DNA from: Alphaproteobacteria bacterium
GTDB lineage: Bacteria; Pseudomonadota; Alphaproteobacteria; CAAHEQ01; UBA3637
Direction: 5' to 3'
Assembly (NCBI GenBank): GCA_900772625.1
Contig: CAAHEQ010000021.1
Span: 1 to 7,131 of the forward strand
DNA length: 7,131 nucleotides
The notes under the pieces were generated by a model. The model was not told where the DNA came from. It did not search any database and saw only the letters and a program-made list of their open reading frames with translations. Numbering within the stretch: position 1 is the first letter of the stretch; the number at the start of each line of letters is the position of its first letter. Both the position numbers and the translations under genes were made by a program. Of the stretch, positions 1 to 6,095 are shown piece by piece.

Positions 1-516
1 ACAAACGGCTTTTGCGACGCCACTGACATAGACTATATTGTTGCCATCCGCCGTGCGTTCGGATTCCATTGCAAGCCCTGAGTCTGGTCGGAATGCAACT
101 GCTCGGCGCGTGATAGCGCCTCCGTCTGGGTCGAGAACCGTCAAGTCCGCCATAGCTAAACTAACATCATTTAAAATAGTGTTGGCTTTGTGCTTGTTCA
201 TCGCGTACCGATAGCCCATCAAACCGCCTATCGTGAGCACACCGATGATCGCCAGCACGCCCAGCATTTCCACCATCGACCGACCTGTTTGGGAAGAAGC
301 GTTTAAATGTTGTGGTTTTAAAAAGCCTCCGAGCTCGCCTCCAATTCGCCGCGCGAAAATCTTCGCGCCTGCGCGCGGTGAATGGTAAACTTTCGCCAGC
401 TTTGTTTTTATAAAAGAGCGGGGCGCATTCATTCGCGCGCCCGTCCCGCTCTTTTGCATCAAATCCGAGCACGGCGAAACATCTGTTTGCACAATTTGCT
501 TATTTACTCTATTCAT
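1..516 (-). CDS. Pilin-like (prepilin N-terminal motif) protein, C-terminus cut by window edge
   Basis: Reading the minus strand from ATG 516-514 gives 172 codons without a stop up to the window edge. An AGGAGA Shine-Dalgarno (526-521) lies 4 bases before the ATG, and an in-frame stop lies just upstream (534-532), so this start is well supported. Residues 78-83 read GRSMVE, followed by a hydrophobic stretch (about 84-101, MLGVLAIIGVLTIGG). This is the class III signal of type IV pilins and pseudopilins: Gly -1, Glu +5, then a membrane helix. Position +1 is Arg instead of the usual Phe or Met. Cleavage after Gly78 would remove a leader of 78 residues, much longer than the usual 6-30, and basic in its second half. 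The part after the helix has no motif I recognise. Likely a minor pilin or pseudopilin-like surface protein; its exact system is unknown and no partner genes are visible. Its link to the polyene cluster is probably only proximity. Confidence 0.75.
   Translation of the reverse strand, partial: MNRVNKQIVQTDVSPCSDLMQKSGTGARMNAPRSFIKTKLAKVYHSPRAGAKIFARRIGGELGGFLKPQHLNASSQTGRSMVEMLGVLAIIGVLTIGGLMGYRYAMNKHKANTILNDVSLAMADLTVLDPDGGAITRRAVAFRPDSGLAMESERTADGNNIVYVSGVAKAVC
351..368. repeat. Short perfect hairpin in the pilin leader
   Basis: GCGCGAA (351-357) and TTCGCGC (362-368) are exact complements around a 4-base loop. It sits 43 bases from the larger inverted repeat at 412-455, in the same CG-rich stretch of the pilin-like gene. 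Two strong stems so close together in coding DNA are unusual for this otherwise AT-rich window. Confidence 0.5.
412..455. repeat. Strong GC-rich inverted repeat (terminator-like hairpin) inside the pilin leader
   Basis: Arms AAAAGAGCGGG (412-422) and CCCGCTCTTTT (445-455) are perfect 11-base complements. The 22-base centre itself contains GCGC (423-426) facing GCGC (435-438). With A-runs on one side and T-runs on the other, the shape is that of a bidirectional intrinsic terminator. It lies within codons about 21-35 of the pilin-like gene, so it is either a coding-region attenuator or part of a repeat that has been translated. Confidence 0.6.
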
Positions 517-544
517 TTTGTCTCCTGTTATTTAAGTTGATATT

Positions 545-580
545 GCGAGAATCACAAATGCGCTGCGTGAAGTTTCTCGC
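545..580. other. Hairpin upstream of the pilin-like gene
   Basis: GCGAGAA TCAC (545-555) can pair with GTGA (567-570) and TTCTCGC (574-580), giving an 11-bp stem with a 3-base bulge (571-573) and an 11-base loop. It lies 29 bases before the pilin ATG, in its probable 5' leader. No T-run follows on either strand, so it is not a classical intrinsic terminator. It could be a protein-binding site, an mRNA-stabilising 5' structure or chance. Confidence 0.35.
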
Positions 581-729
581 ACTTCTCCACTCAGCTAAAA
601 AATGTTTGTATAAAATTGGAAACAGGACGCTGTGCGCGCTCTGGGATAATTTAAAATGGGTTATTTTACCGTACAAAACCCTAAAGGCCATTTTCGTTGT
701 TCCGACTATAAAATCTATATTCAAAACAC

Positions 730-758
730 AAATTAAAACCGAATCTGAGCTCTGTCAA
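730..758 (-). promoter_or_regulatory. Candidate promoter for the pilin-like gene
   Basis: On the minus strand a perfect -35 box TTGACA (758-753) is followed after 17 bases by TAATTT (735-730), a weak -10. It starts 30 bases past the stop codon of the KS gene at 788 and points at the pilin-like gene, predicting a leader of roughly 200 bases. A better -10-like hexamer, TATAGT (710-705), lies further on but without a good -35 at the right distance. The rest of 517-787 shows no gene that I can support. Confidence 0.3.
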
Positions 759-787
759 GATATTTTTGGGATTTTTGAACGAAAACG

Positions 788-2011
788 CTATACGCGTTTG
801 AAAATAAGCGATGTATTGATGCCACCAAACGCAAAGTTATTGTTCATCACAAATGACGCGTCTTTTTGCAAAGGCTTTTTCATAATATAATTCAGCGCCC
901 CGCATTTTTCATCGACTTCATTCAGATTCAAAGTCGGCGCATACCAGTTATTATTCATCATCAGAATTGACCAAATACTCTCCAGCGCCCCGCACGCACC
1001 CAAAGTATGGCCCGTATAGCTTTTAAGCGAGCTGACAAGCGCGTTAGTACCAAGCACAAGTTCGGTTGCTTTTGTTTCGGCTATATCACCTGCGTTTGTT
1101 GCTGTTCCGTGCGCGCAAACATATCCAATCTCATTGCTGGACAAATGCGCGTCATCAAGCGCTTGGCGCATACAAATCGCCATTGTTTCAGAGTTGGGTT
1201 GCGTAATATGCGTGCCGTCCGTGTTGTTTGAAAAGCCCACCACTTCCGCCAAAATAGTTGCACCTCGGGCTTTCGCGTGTTCGTATTCTTCCAAAATAAG
1301 AGTACCAGCTCCCTCGCCAATCACAAGCCCGTCCCGATTTTTATCAAATGGAGACGGCGTTAAAGCGGGTGTATCATTCTTTGTGCTGGTCGCATACAAC
1401 GTATCAAAGACCGCAATTTGGGTGGGGCTGAACTCTTCTGCGCCACCCGCAATCATAATGTCTTGCAAGCCAAACTTAATCGCTTCGTACGCGTTGCCGA
1501 CTGCAAGCGAGCCAGATGTACAAGCTGTGCCTGTTGGAATAATCCGCCCCGTTGTTTTAAAGTGGACAGACAAGTTAACCGCCGTTGTGTGAGGCATCAT
1601 TTTGATGTAGGTTGAAGAAGTCACTTCACCGACTTCGTCCGTTTTCATCATCGAGAAAAAATCCAGCACAGGCGCAACCGACCCAAAAGATGAACCATAC
1701 GCCACACCGCAACGCCCTGAAGTTAGCTCTGGAGTGTCCTCTAAGCCCGCTTGCGCCAAAGCTTGTTCGGTCGCATTTAACGCCAAAATAGAAACTTTGC
1801 CCATTGTTCGGACGACCTTGCGCGTATAGCGTTCGGGCAAAACAAATCCCGTCACCAAAGACGCCAAATGCGCATTCAAGCCGCGGTATTTTTCAAGCTC
1901 TTTTAAATTCACAACCGCGTTTTCTAACGTGTGCAATCTGTCCCACGAGGACGCGACATCAGAGCCAAGCGAGCTGACGAGGCCCATTCCAGTCACAACG
2001 ACTCTGCGCAT
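788..2011 (-). CDS. apeR: Beta-ketoacyl-ACP synthase, ApeR-like (FabF/FabB fold)
   Basis: 407 residues, full length for a KAS I/II enzyme. It condenses malonyl-ACP with an acyl-ACP chain by decarboxylation. The Cys-His-His triad is complete: Cys164 in GTACTSGS, His301 in CAHGTATNAGD and His335 in YTGHTLGACG, with the conserved Lys330 before the last His. The C-terminal NNFAFGGINTSL glycine-rich loop is also present. The start is fixed by a strong GGAGGT (2025-2020) 8 bases upstream, and the ATG shares one base with the TAA of the ketoreductase gene (TAATG). As the last gene of a KS-DH-KR-KS block it occupies the place of apeR, the homodimeric KS of aryl polyene clusters. Assignment to ApeR rather than ApeO rests on gene order and the presence of a second KS paired with a chain-length factor; the KS family itself is certain. 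No intrinsic terminator is visible after the stop. Confidence 0.93.
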   Translation of the reverse strand: MRRVVVTGMGLVSSLGSDVASSWDRLHTLENAVVNLKELEKYRGLNAHLASLVTGFVLPERYTRKVVRTMGKVSILALNATEQALAQAGLEDTPELTSGRCGVAYGSSFGSVAPVLDFFSMMKTDEVGEVTSSTYIKMMPHTTAVNLSVHFKTTGRIIPTGTACTSGSLAVGNAYEAIKFGLQDIMIAGGAEEFSPTQIAVFDTLYATSTKNDTPALTPSPFDKNRDGLVIGEGAGTLILEEYEHAKARGATILAEVVGFSNNTDGTHITQPNSETMAICMRQALDDAHLSSNEIGYVCAHGTATNAGDIAETKATELVLGTNALVSSLKSYTGHTLGACGALESIWSILMMNNNWYAPTLNLNEVDEKCGALNYIMKKPLQKDASFVMNNNFAFGGINTSLIFKRV

Positions 2012-2739
2012 TAAATCATACCTCCGTTGACTGAAATGACTTGACGCGTTAAGTATGCCGCGCTTTCGCTCATCAGATAACCGACTAGGCTTGCGACTTC
2101 TTCGGGCTTACCCAAACGCCTGCATGGGATTAACTTTTTGACCTCGTCCAAAGGCAAGTCCTTTGTCATATCCGTTTCAATAATTCCAGGCGCAACACAG
2201 TTGACAGTGATTTTGTGTTTTGCAAGCTCCAACGCCAACGCTTTTGTCGCGCCAATAATACCCGCTTTGCTGGCCGAGTAATTGACTTGTCCACGATTAC
2301 CAATCACACCCGAAATAGAGGACAACGTAATAATGCGACCATGTATGCGATTCGAAACCATAGGCATCACAACAGGGTGCAGTACATTGTAAAAACCATC
2401 CAAATTGGTGTGAATGACTTTGTCCCATTCAACCCCCTCCATAACGGGGAAAGAGTTATCGCGATTAACACCCGCATTACACACAACGCCATAATACGCG
2501 CCGTTTTGTTCAATGTCGGCAGTGATCGCTTTTTCGCACGCCGCGCGATCAGCAATATCAAAAGAAATAAGGCTTGCTTTGCTGCCCAGTTCTTCGACTT
2601 GGCGCTGCACGTCTTGCGCAAGCGCTTGCTTTGAGTGATAGTGCAACACCAACTCGTATTCTTTTTGTGATGCCAAATGCAGGGCAATTGCTTTGCCTAT
2701 GCCGCGAGATGCGCCAGTAATTAAAACTCTTTTTGTCAT
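2011..2739 (-). CDS. apeQ: 3-oxoacyl-ACP reductase, FabG-like SDR (ApeQ-like)
   Basis: 242 residues, the typical length of FabG. It is a short-chain dehydrogenase/reductase expected to reduce 3-ketoacyl-ACP to the 3-hydroxy form with NADPH. Visible motifs are the cofactor loop TGASRGIG (8-15), NAG (88-90) and the catalytic set Asn112, Ser141, Tyr154 and Lys158 (YSASK), followed by APG (183-185). The C-terminal VNGGMI is the usual FabG ending. The start ATG overlaps the stop of the upstream dehydratase gene by 4 bases (ATGA), with AAAGGA just before it, so the two are probably translationally coupled. It lies between the dehydratase and the second KS, as apeQ does in aryl polyene clusters. A housekeeping FabG is possible from sequence alone, but the context argues for the polyene pathway. 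Confidence 0.93.
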   Translation of the reverse strand: MTKRVLITGASRGIGKAIALHLASQKEYELVLHYHSKQALAQDVQRQVEELGSKASLISFDIADRAACEKAITADIEQNGAYYGVVCNAGVNRDNSFPVMEGVEWDKVIHTNLDGFYNVLHPVVMPMVSNRIHGRIITLSSISGVIGNRGQVNYSASKAGIIGATKALALELAKHKITVNCVAPGIIETDMTKDLPLDEVKKLIPCRRLGKPEEVASLVGYLMSESAAYLTRQVISVNGGMI

Positions 2740-3200
2740 TGATATCCTTTCAAAAAATCGGTAATGTCATCGGGTCGGTATGCATTTAAAATCCCTTGCG
2801 AAACGATAGTATCATTTTCGTCCAAAATCACGCAATCAAACGAGGCCAGATTTTGATCTAAAAAAACTTCCTTGATTTGAATCTGATAGCTTTTGCCCAG
2901 CTCAAAGCAATCGGCAAATTGTTCGATTTTGCGCGATCCCAAAACAAAGCCCACCTTTGGCGGACGATTTTCTTGTCGGTCAAAAATGCCAACAAGGCAG
3001 CCGATTGTCTGCGCCATATATTCAAGCGCTACATACTGCGGAACGCCGTTTAAAGACTTGTCAAAAAAAAGGTCGTCTTGCTGGATTGTAATGCCTGCGC
3101 AAAGCGTGTGAGCTGTCAAGTCATAATCAATCACACGATCGATTAAAATCATCGGCGGACGGTGGGGTAAAACATCAATGGGCAAGTATTGTTTTTGCAT
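2736..3200 (-). CDS. apeP: 3-hydroxyacyl-ACP dehydratase, hotdog fold (ApeP-like)
   Basis: 154 residues. The N-terminal LPHRPPMILIDRV (11-23) holds the catalytic His13 of the FabA/FabZ hotdog family, and VALEYMAQTIG (57-67) carries the acidic partner Glu60 on the central helix. The reaction expected is removal of water from 3-hydroxyacyl-ACP to give a trans-2-enoyl chain; with no enoyl reductase in the cluster the double bond is kept and conjugation builds up. The PHRPPM type is characteristic of ApeP-like dehydratases, which are known to pair with a second dehydratase (ApeI) not seen in this window. An AGGA (3211-3208) lies 7 bases before the ATG, inside the end of the KS gene, and only one base separates the two genes. 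Confidence 0.88.
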   Translation of the reverse strand: MQKQYLPIDVLPHRPPMILIDRVIDYDLTAHTLCAGITIQQDDLFFDKSLNGVPQYVALEYMAQTIGCLVGIFDRQENRPPKVGFVLGSRKIEQFADCFELGKSYQIQIKEVFLDQNLASFDCVILDENDTIVSQGILNAYRPDDITDFLKGYQ

Positions 3201-3201
3201 T

Positions 3202-4323
3202 TCATTTTCCTATAATCACAGAAACGTTTGATCCCCCAAACGCAAAAGAGTTGCTTAAAATATTTTTTATTGTTTTCTTTTCTGGCGTCAAGGCCAATTT
3301 GATAGGCTTTAAAGCTTCGTCTTTTTGCCCGTCAAAAACGTGTGGGAAAATCACATCGTTTTGAAGCATTAAATAACATAGCGCCAGCTCTATTGCGCCA
3401 CTTGCGCCCAACGTGTGCCCCGTCATCGGCTTTGTAGAAGAGCAGTAAGGAGCGTCCTTAAACACTTGCCAAACGGCCGTGGCTTCCATCGCATCATTGT
3501 GCCCCGTTCCCGTGCCGTGCAGGTTAATATAGTCTATGTCGGTAGGCGTTAGATGGGCTTGCTTTAAAGCCAATGTCATCGCTTCTATTGCACCTGCGCC
3601 ACTCGGATCGGGCGCGGTTAAATGATAAGCATCAGACGTTTCGCCAACGCCTTTTAATTCAATGCCGTCTTTATCTTTTTCCATAACGAACAAAGCCACG
3701 CCCTCACCCAAATTGATGCCTTGACGGTTTTGGCTCATCGGATTTGTTTGCGTGTGACTTAACGCTTCCAGCGCTTCAAAGCCATTGATTGCGAATGTGC
3801 ATTTTGAATCAACGCCGCCTACAATTACGCAATCGCAAATATCGTTTTCAATTAAGCGGCGCGCGGATACGAAAGCTTTTGCAGAGGACGAACACGCCGT
3901 AGAAATCGTAAACGCTGGGCCACGAATGCCAAGCTTGTTTTTTAAAAACAACGCGGGCGTACCGAGCTTTAACTGATCAAACGAAAAAGCTTGTGGCGCT
4001 TTGCCAACCTCCAGCCATTCATTGATATTGTTTTGAGCCTCTTCAATACCTGTGTTGCTGGATCCCAAAACAACCCCAATGCGATCGGCAGGATGGTCGG
4101 GAACTTTCAAAGTTTCAAGCGCTTTTAAAATCAGCGCGTTTGCGCGGATATCTGCTTGAGGCAACTCGGACGAGACTTGGCCAAATATCGTTTCTTTATC
4201 GGGGGCAAAGTTTGTCAGCTTCACCATTCCTTTGAGCGGATTTTGCGTTGCGTTTGCAACAATCTTCTCGTTGCTTTCGCCCAAAGCGCAGATTAAAGCC
4301 ATATTTGTTAATACAATTTTCAT
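3202..4323 (-). CDS. apeO: Beta-ketoacyl-ACP synthase, KS subunit (ApeO-like)
   Basis: 373 residues from ATG 4323-4321 (MKIVLTNMALICALG, the usual KS N-terminus). A longer reading from 4404 adds 27 residues, but it starts upstream of the divergent promoter and is not KS-like, so I reject it. The catalytic residues are all present: Cys144 in STACSSSAKAF, His269 in LHGTGTGHND and His303 in MTGHTLGASG, with Lys298 and the C-terminal NSFAFGGSNVS. In aryl polyene pathways the first KS of the O-P-Q-R block works as a heterodimer with the chain-length factor ApeC, which here is the divergent neighbour at 4395-5015. It is shorter than the second KS, mainly in the N-terminal half. Its Shine-Dalgarno is poor (GGCAAG only), in contrast to the strong site of the KS at 788. 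It is the first gene of the minus-strand operon. Confidence 0.9.
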   Translation of the reverse strand: MKIVLTNMALICALGESNEKIVANATQNPLKGMVKLTNFAPDKETIFGQVSSELPQADIRANALILKALETLKVPDHPADRIGVVLGSSNTGIEEAQNNINEWLEVGKAPQAFSFDQLKLGTPALFLKNKLGIRGPAFTISTACSSSAKAFVSARRLIENDICDCVIVGGVDSKCTFAINGFEALEALSHTQTNPMSQNRQGINLGEGVALFVMEKDKDGIELKGVGETSDAYHLTAPDPSGAGAIEAMTLALKQAHLTPTDIDYINLHGTGTGHNDAMEATAVWQVFKDAPYCSSTKPMTGHTLGASGAIELALCYLMLQNDVIFPHVFDGQKDEALKPIKLALTPEKKTIKNILSNSFAFGGSNVSVIIGK

Positions 4324-4326
4324 TTT

Positions 4327-4369
4327 TACTTGCCAAAACCGATTTATTTTATATAATTGTATGCAAGTA
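4327..4369. promoter_or_regulatory. Inverted repeat spanning both divergent promoters (possible operator)
   Basis: TACTTGC (4327-4333) and GCAAGTA (4363-4369) are perfect inverted copies 36 bases apart centre to centre. One arm covers the -35 box of the plus promoter and the other the -10 box of the minus promoter. A further CAAGT lies at 4392-4396 inside the near-palindrome TTTCA-AG-TGAAA (4389-4400). A regulator bound here could control both operons together. No regulator gene is visible in the window, so this is inference. Confidence 0.35.
4330..4357 (+). promoter_or_regulatory. Sigma70-type promoter of the apeC operon
   Basis: TTGCCA (4330-4335) and a perfect TATAAT (4352-4357) are 16 bases apart. 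Transcription would start near 4364, about 31 bases before the GTG start of apeC and downstream of the first base of the opposing promoter's -10 region. The two promoters therefore occupy nearly the same DNA, and polymerase bound at one should block the other. Confidence 0.6.
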
Positions 4370-4394
4370 TAACAAAAAAAGGAAATTGTTTCAA
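4366..4394 (-). promoter_or_regulatory. Sigma70-type promoter of the apeOPQR operon
   Basis: On the minus strand TTGAAA (4394-4389) and TATACT (4371-4366) are separated by exactly 17 bases; each hexamer differs from consensus at one position. Transcription would start near 4359, giving a 5' leader of about 36 bases before the apeO ATG. The -35 box directly abuts the GTG start codon of the divergent apeC gene. No experimental support; it is based on sequence match alone. Confidence 0.6.
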
Positions 4395-5015
4395 GTGAAA
4401 ACACTTTTTATTCACAAACCGTTCATCTATCAAGGCGGGGATATGGATTTATCGTTTATTCCTGCGATGATCAGGCGGCGTATGTCTGAAGTTGAAAAGT
4501 TATCGCTTTTCTTGGCACACCAAAGCGCACCCGAAAAAGGCGGAGACTTTCAATCTGTCTTTGCTTCCGAATACGGCGAGTGGCAACAAACAATTAAATT
4601 GATACGCCAATTTTATGAAGAACAAGCGCTGTCGCCTGCGGGGTTCAGTACATCTGTACACAATGCGGCGGCGGGCTTTTTTTCGATGATTACAAAAAAT
4701 AAAGGCAGCTACACCTCTATTGCCGCGAATGAAAAAACGCTGGAAATGGGGCTTGTCGAAACGCTGATAACGCCTGCGCCTGTGTTGTTTGTTTACGCCG
4801 AGGAAAAAACGCCCGAGTTTTACACCTCCATTAAAGCTTTCGAGCCCGCAAAAGGCGCTTCTTTTTTCATCAGCACGGAGCCCAACGATTTGAAAGTTGA
4901 AGTGCAAAATCAAAAAACGGACGGCGTGCAAATAACGTTGGATAATTTAAGTGCGTTTTTAAATGGGCAAACGGGCGCGCTGAGCTTATCCGATTTAACA
5001 TTGAGGCGCTTATGA
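4395..5015 (+). CDS. apeC: Beta-ketoacyl synthase-like chain-length factor (ApeC-like, N-terminal KS domain only)
   Basis: 206 residues from GTG 4395, with AGGAA (4380-4384) ten bases before. An in-frame ATG at 4443 preceded by AAGGCGGGG is an alternative start that would remove 16 residues. The reading from 4248 is rejected because it runs into apeO and its promoter. The protein resembles the KS N-terminal-like family of polyene clusters (Pfam Ketoacyl-synt_2): FIPAMIRRRMS (21-31), VFASEYGEW (55-63) and LSPAGFSTSVHNAAAGFFSM (79-98). It has no Cys-His-His triad and corresponds to only about half a KS fold. ApeC proteins act as the non-condensing partner of the KS ApeO and are thought to help set polyene length. 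The stop overlaps the next start by four bases (ATGA). Confidence 0.8.
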   Translation: MKTLFIHKPFIYQGGDMDLSFIPAMIRRRMSEVEKLSLFLAHQSAPEKGGDFQSVFASEYGEWQQTIKLIRQFYEEQALSPAGFSTSVHNAAAGFFSMITKNKGSYTSIAANEKTLEMGLVETLITPAPVLFVYAEEKTPEFYTSIKAFEPAKGASFFISTEPNDLKVEVQNQKTDGVQITLDNLSAFLNGQTGALSLSDLTLRRL

Positions 5016-5752
5016 TAAAGTTTATTCGCTCTGCGTGTTCTGGATTTTGCTTTTGTGTGTTCGGGGTTGGCGGCCTGATTACAGGCGTAATAATTTTCCC
5101 TCTTGTTATCGCTTTTGCAGCACGTGCACAACAACGTCAAATAATGCTTGAAATTAACTGCAAATTGTGGCGCTTTTTCGTGTGGTTAATGGAATCCTTT
5201 AATTTAATTGATGTGGACAAGCATGTGCTTAAGAAATACGAAAACTTGCGTGGCAAAGTGATTATCTCAAACCACCCTTCATTGATTGACATTGTGATTT
5301 TAATGGCGTTTATTAAAAACTCGGTGTGTGTTGTGAAAGGATCTCTTGCACACAACTTCTTTTTGAAAAACATTGTGAAACGCATTTTCATCATCAACAA
5401 CGAAAATACAAATACGATTTTAAAACACGCAAAAGTTCTTTTAAAGCAAGGCTATAACATCGTCATTTTCCCCGAGGGTACACGAACCGTTGCGGGCAGA
5501 AAGATAACGCTACACCGCTCTTTTGCGCAAATAGCGTTGCGTGCAGGCGTAGATATTTATCCTTTCCTTATCACGCAATCGTTTCCAATTTTGGGCAAAA
5601 TGCAAAAGTGGTATCAGCTGGGCGAAAAGCCGTGCCGATATACATTTAAACCTCTTAAAGTAATTCACTATATCGATTTTAAAGACAATAATTTACATAC
5701 GAGTGCAATTCAGATTACTGCTGTTGCAAAAAAAGAGATTTTTAACGTATAA
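5012..5752 (+). CDS. apeD: 1-acyl-glycerol-phosphate acyltransferase family (LPLAT/PlsC-like), ApeD-like
   Basis: 246 residues. A hydrophobic stretch (about 11-38) near the N-terminus should anchor it in the inner membrane. The acyltransferase signature is clear: motif I NHPSLID (87-93) with the catalytic His88 and Asp93, and motif III FPEGTRT (153-159) in the phosphate-binding position. The family moves an acyl chain from ACP or CoA to a hydroxyl acceptor such as lysophosphatidate. In aryl polyene clusters an acyltransferase of this type follows the chain-length factor and is thought to take part in attaching the polyene or its fatty-acyl chain to the lipid anchor; the true acceptor cannot be read from sequence. 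The start overlaps the stop of apeC by 4 bases, suggesting translational coupling. Confidence 0.88.
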   Translation: MIKFIRSACSGFCFCVFGVGGLITGVIIFPLVIAFAARAQQRQIMLEINCKLWRFFVWLMESFNLIDVDKHVLKKYENLRGKVIISNHPSLIDIVILMAFIKNSVCVVKGSLAHNFFLKNIVKRIFIINNENTNTILKHAKVLLKQGYNIVIFPEGTRTVAGRKITLHRSFAQIALRAGVDIYPFLITQSFPILGKMQKWYQLGEKPCRYTFKPLKVIHYIDFKDNNLHTSAIQITAVAKKEIFNV

Positions 5753-5756
5753 TGAC

Positions 5757-5785
5757 TTGACGAAATATATTTTTTTATGTAATCT
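5757..5785 (+). promoter_or_regulatory. Candidate internal promoter ahead of the two ACP genes
   Basis: TTGACG (5757-5762) and TAATCT (5780-5785) are 17 bases apart, in the only sizeable gap (61 bases) of the plus-strand operon. The start would be near 5792, just before a strong AAGGAG ribosome site (5800-5805). Extra transcription of carrier proteins, needed in molar excess over enzymes, would make sense. The -10 is only a fair match. Confidence 0.4.
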
Positions 5786-5813
5786 GTCTCACGACAAAGA
5801 AGGAGTTTGCATT

Positions 5814-6089
5814 ATGAAAAAACAAGAATTAGAAAATCAAATAAAGGAATTGATTATCGAAGCGTTAGGCTTAGAAGATGTGACAGTCGATGACATTGAA
5901 ACTGACGCGCCTTTGTTTGGTGAAGGGCTGGGGCTTGATTCGATTGATGCGCTGGAACTCGGTATGGCACTTAAAAAGGCTTTTGATGTGACTTTGAAAT
6001 CTGACAAAGCGCAAAACAAAAAGGACTTTTATTCGGTAGCATCGCTGGCAAAGTTCATCGCTCAGAATAAAAACATTGATTTGGAGTAA
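5814..6089 (+). CDS. apeE: Acyl carrier protein (ApeE-like)
   Basis: 91 residues from ATG 5814, set by AAGGAG (5800-5805) eight bases upstream; a longer reading from 5703 begins inside the acyltransferase gene and is rejected. The motif GEGLGLDSIDALEL (36-49) carries the phosphopantetheine attachment site Ser43 (DSID). The protein is acidic in the first half and helical in pattern, as ACPs are. It carries the growing chain as a thioester on the 4'-phosphopantetheine arm. It is the first of two ACPs, matching the apeE-apeF pair of aryl polyene clusters; ApeE is usually the chain-carrying one, and the split of roles here is inferred only from order. Its strong ribosome site suggests higher expression than the enzymes around it. 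Confidence 0.92.
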   Translation: MKKQELENQIKELIIEALGLEDVTVDDIETDAPLFGEGLGLDSIDALELGMALKKAFDVTLKSDKAQNKKDFYSVASLAKFIAQNKNIDLE

Positions 6090-6095
6090 ATAAAA

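Noticed and set aside
167..472. 101-residue Arg-rich open frame on the minus strand
   Set aside because: It lies in a different frame across the pilin leader and prepilin motif, has no good ribosome site, and the CG-rich composition explains the lack of stops. The pilin frame has the RBS and a recognisable motif.
653..695. AAAATGG / CCATTTT inverted repeat as a terminator
   Set aside because: Seven AT-rich pairs around a loop of about 29 bases, with no T-run; too weak to call.
509..724. 71-residue minus-strand frame between the KS and pilin genes
   Set aside because: It would start at a TTG without a Shine-Dalgarno, overlaps the pilin start, and has no recognisable domain.
537..890. 117-residue open frame on the plus strand
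   Set aside because: It overlaps the conserved C-terminus of the KS gene in antisense and resembles nothing; no ribosome site is seen.
1134..1592. 152-residue plus-strand frame inside the apeR KS
   Set aside because: Antisense shadow of the conserved KS core, including both catalytic His and Cys regions; no ribosome site or domain.
4248..4394. N-terminal extension of the apeC frame from ATG 4248
   Set aside because: It runs antisense through apeO's first codons and across both promoters; the extra residues are unlike the family.
4324..4404. N-terminal extension of the apeO KS by 27 residues
   Set aside because: It would start upstream of the likely transcription start and overlap the apeC start; KS homology begins at MKIVLTNMALICALG.
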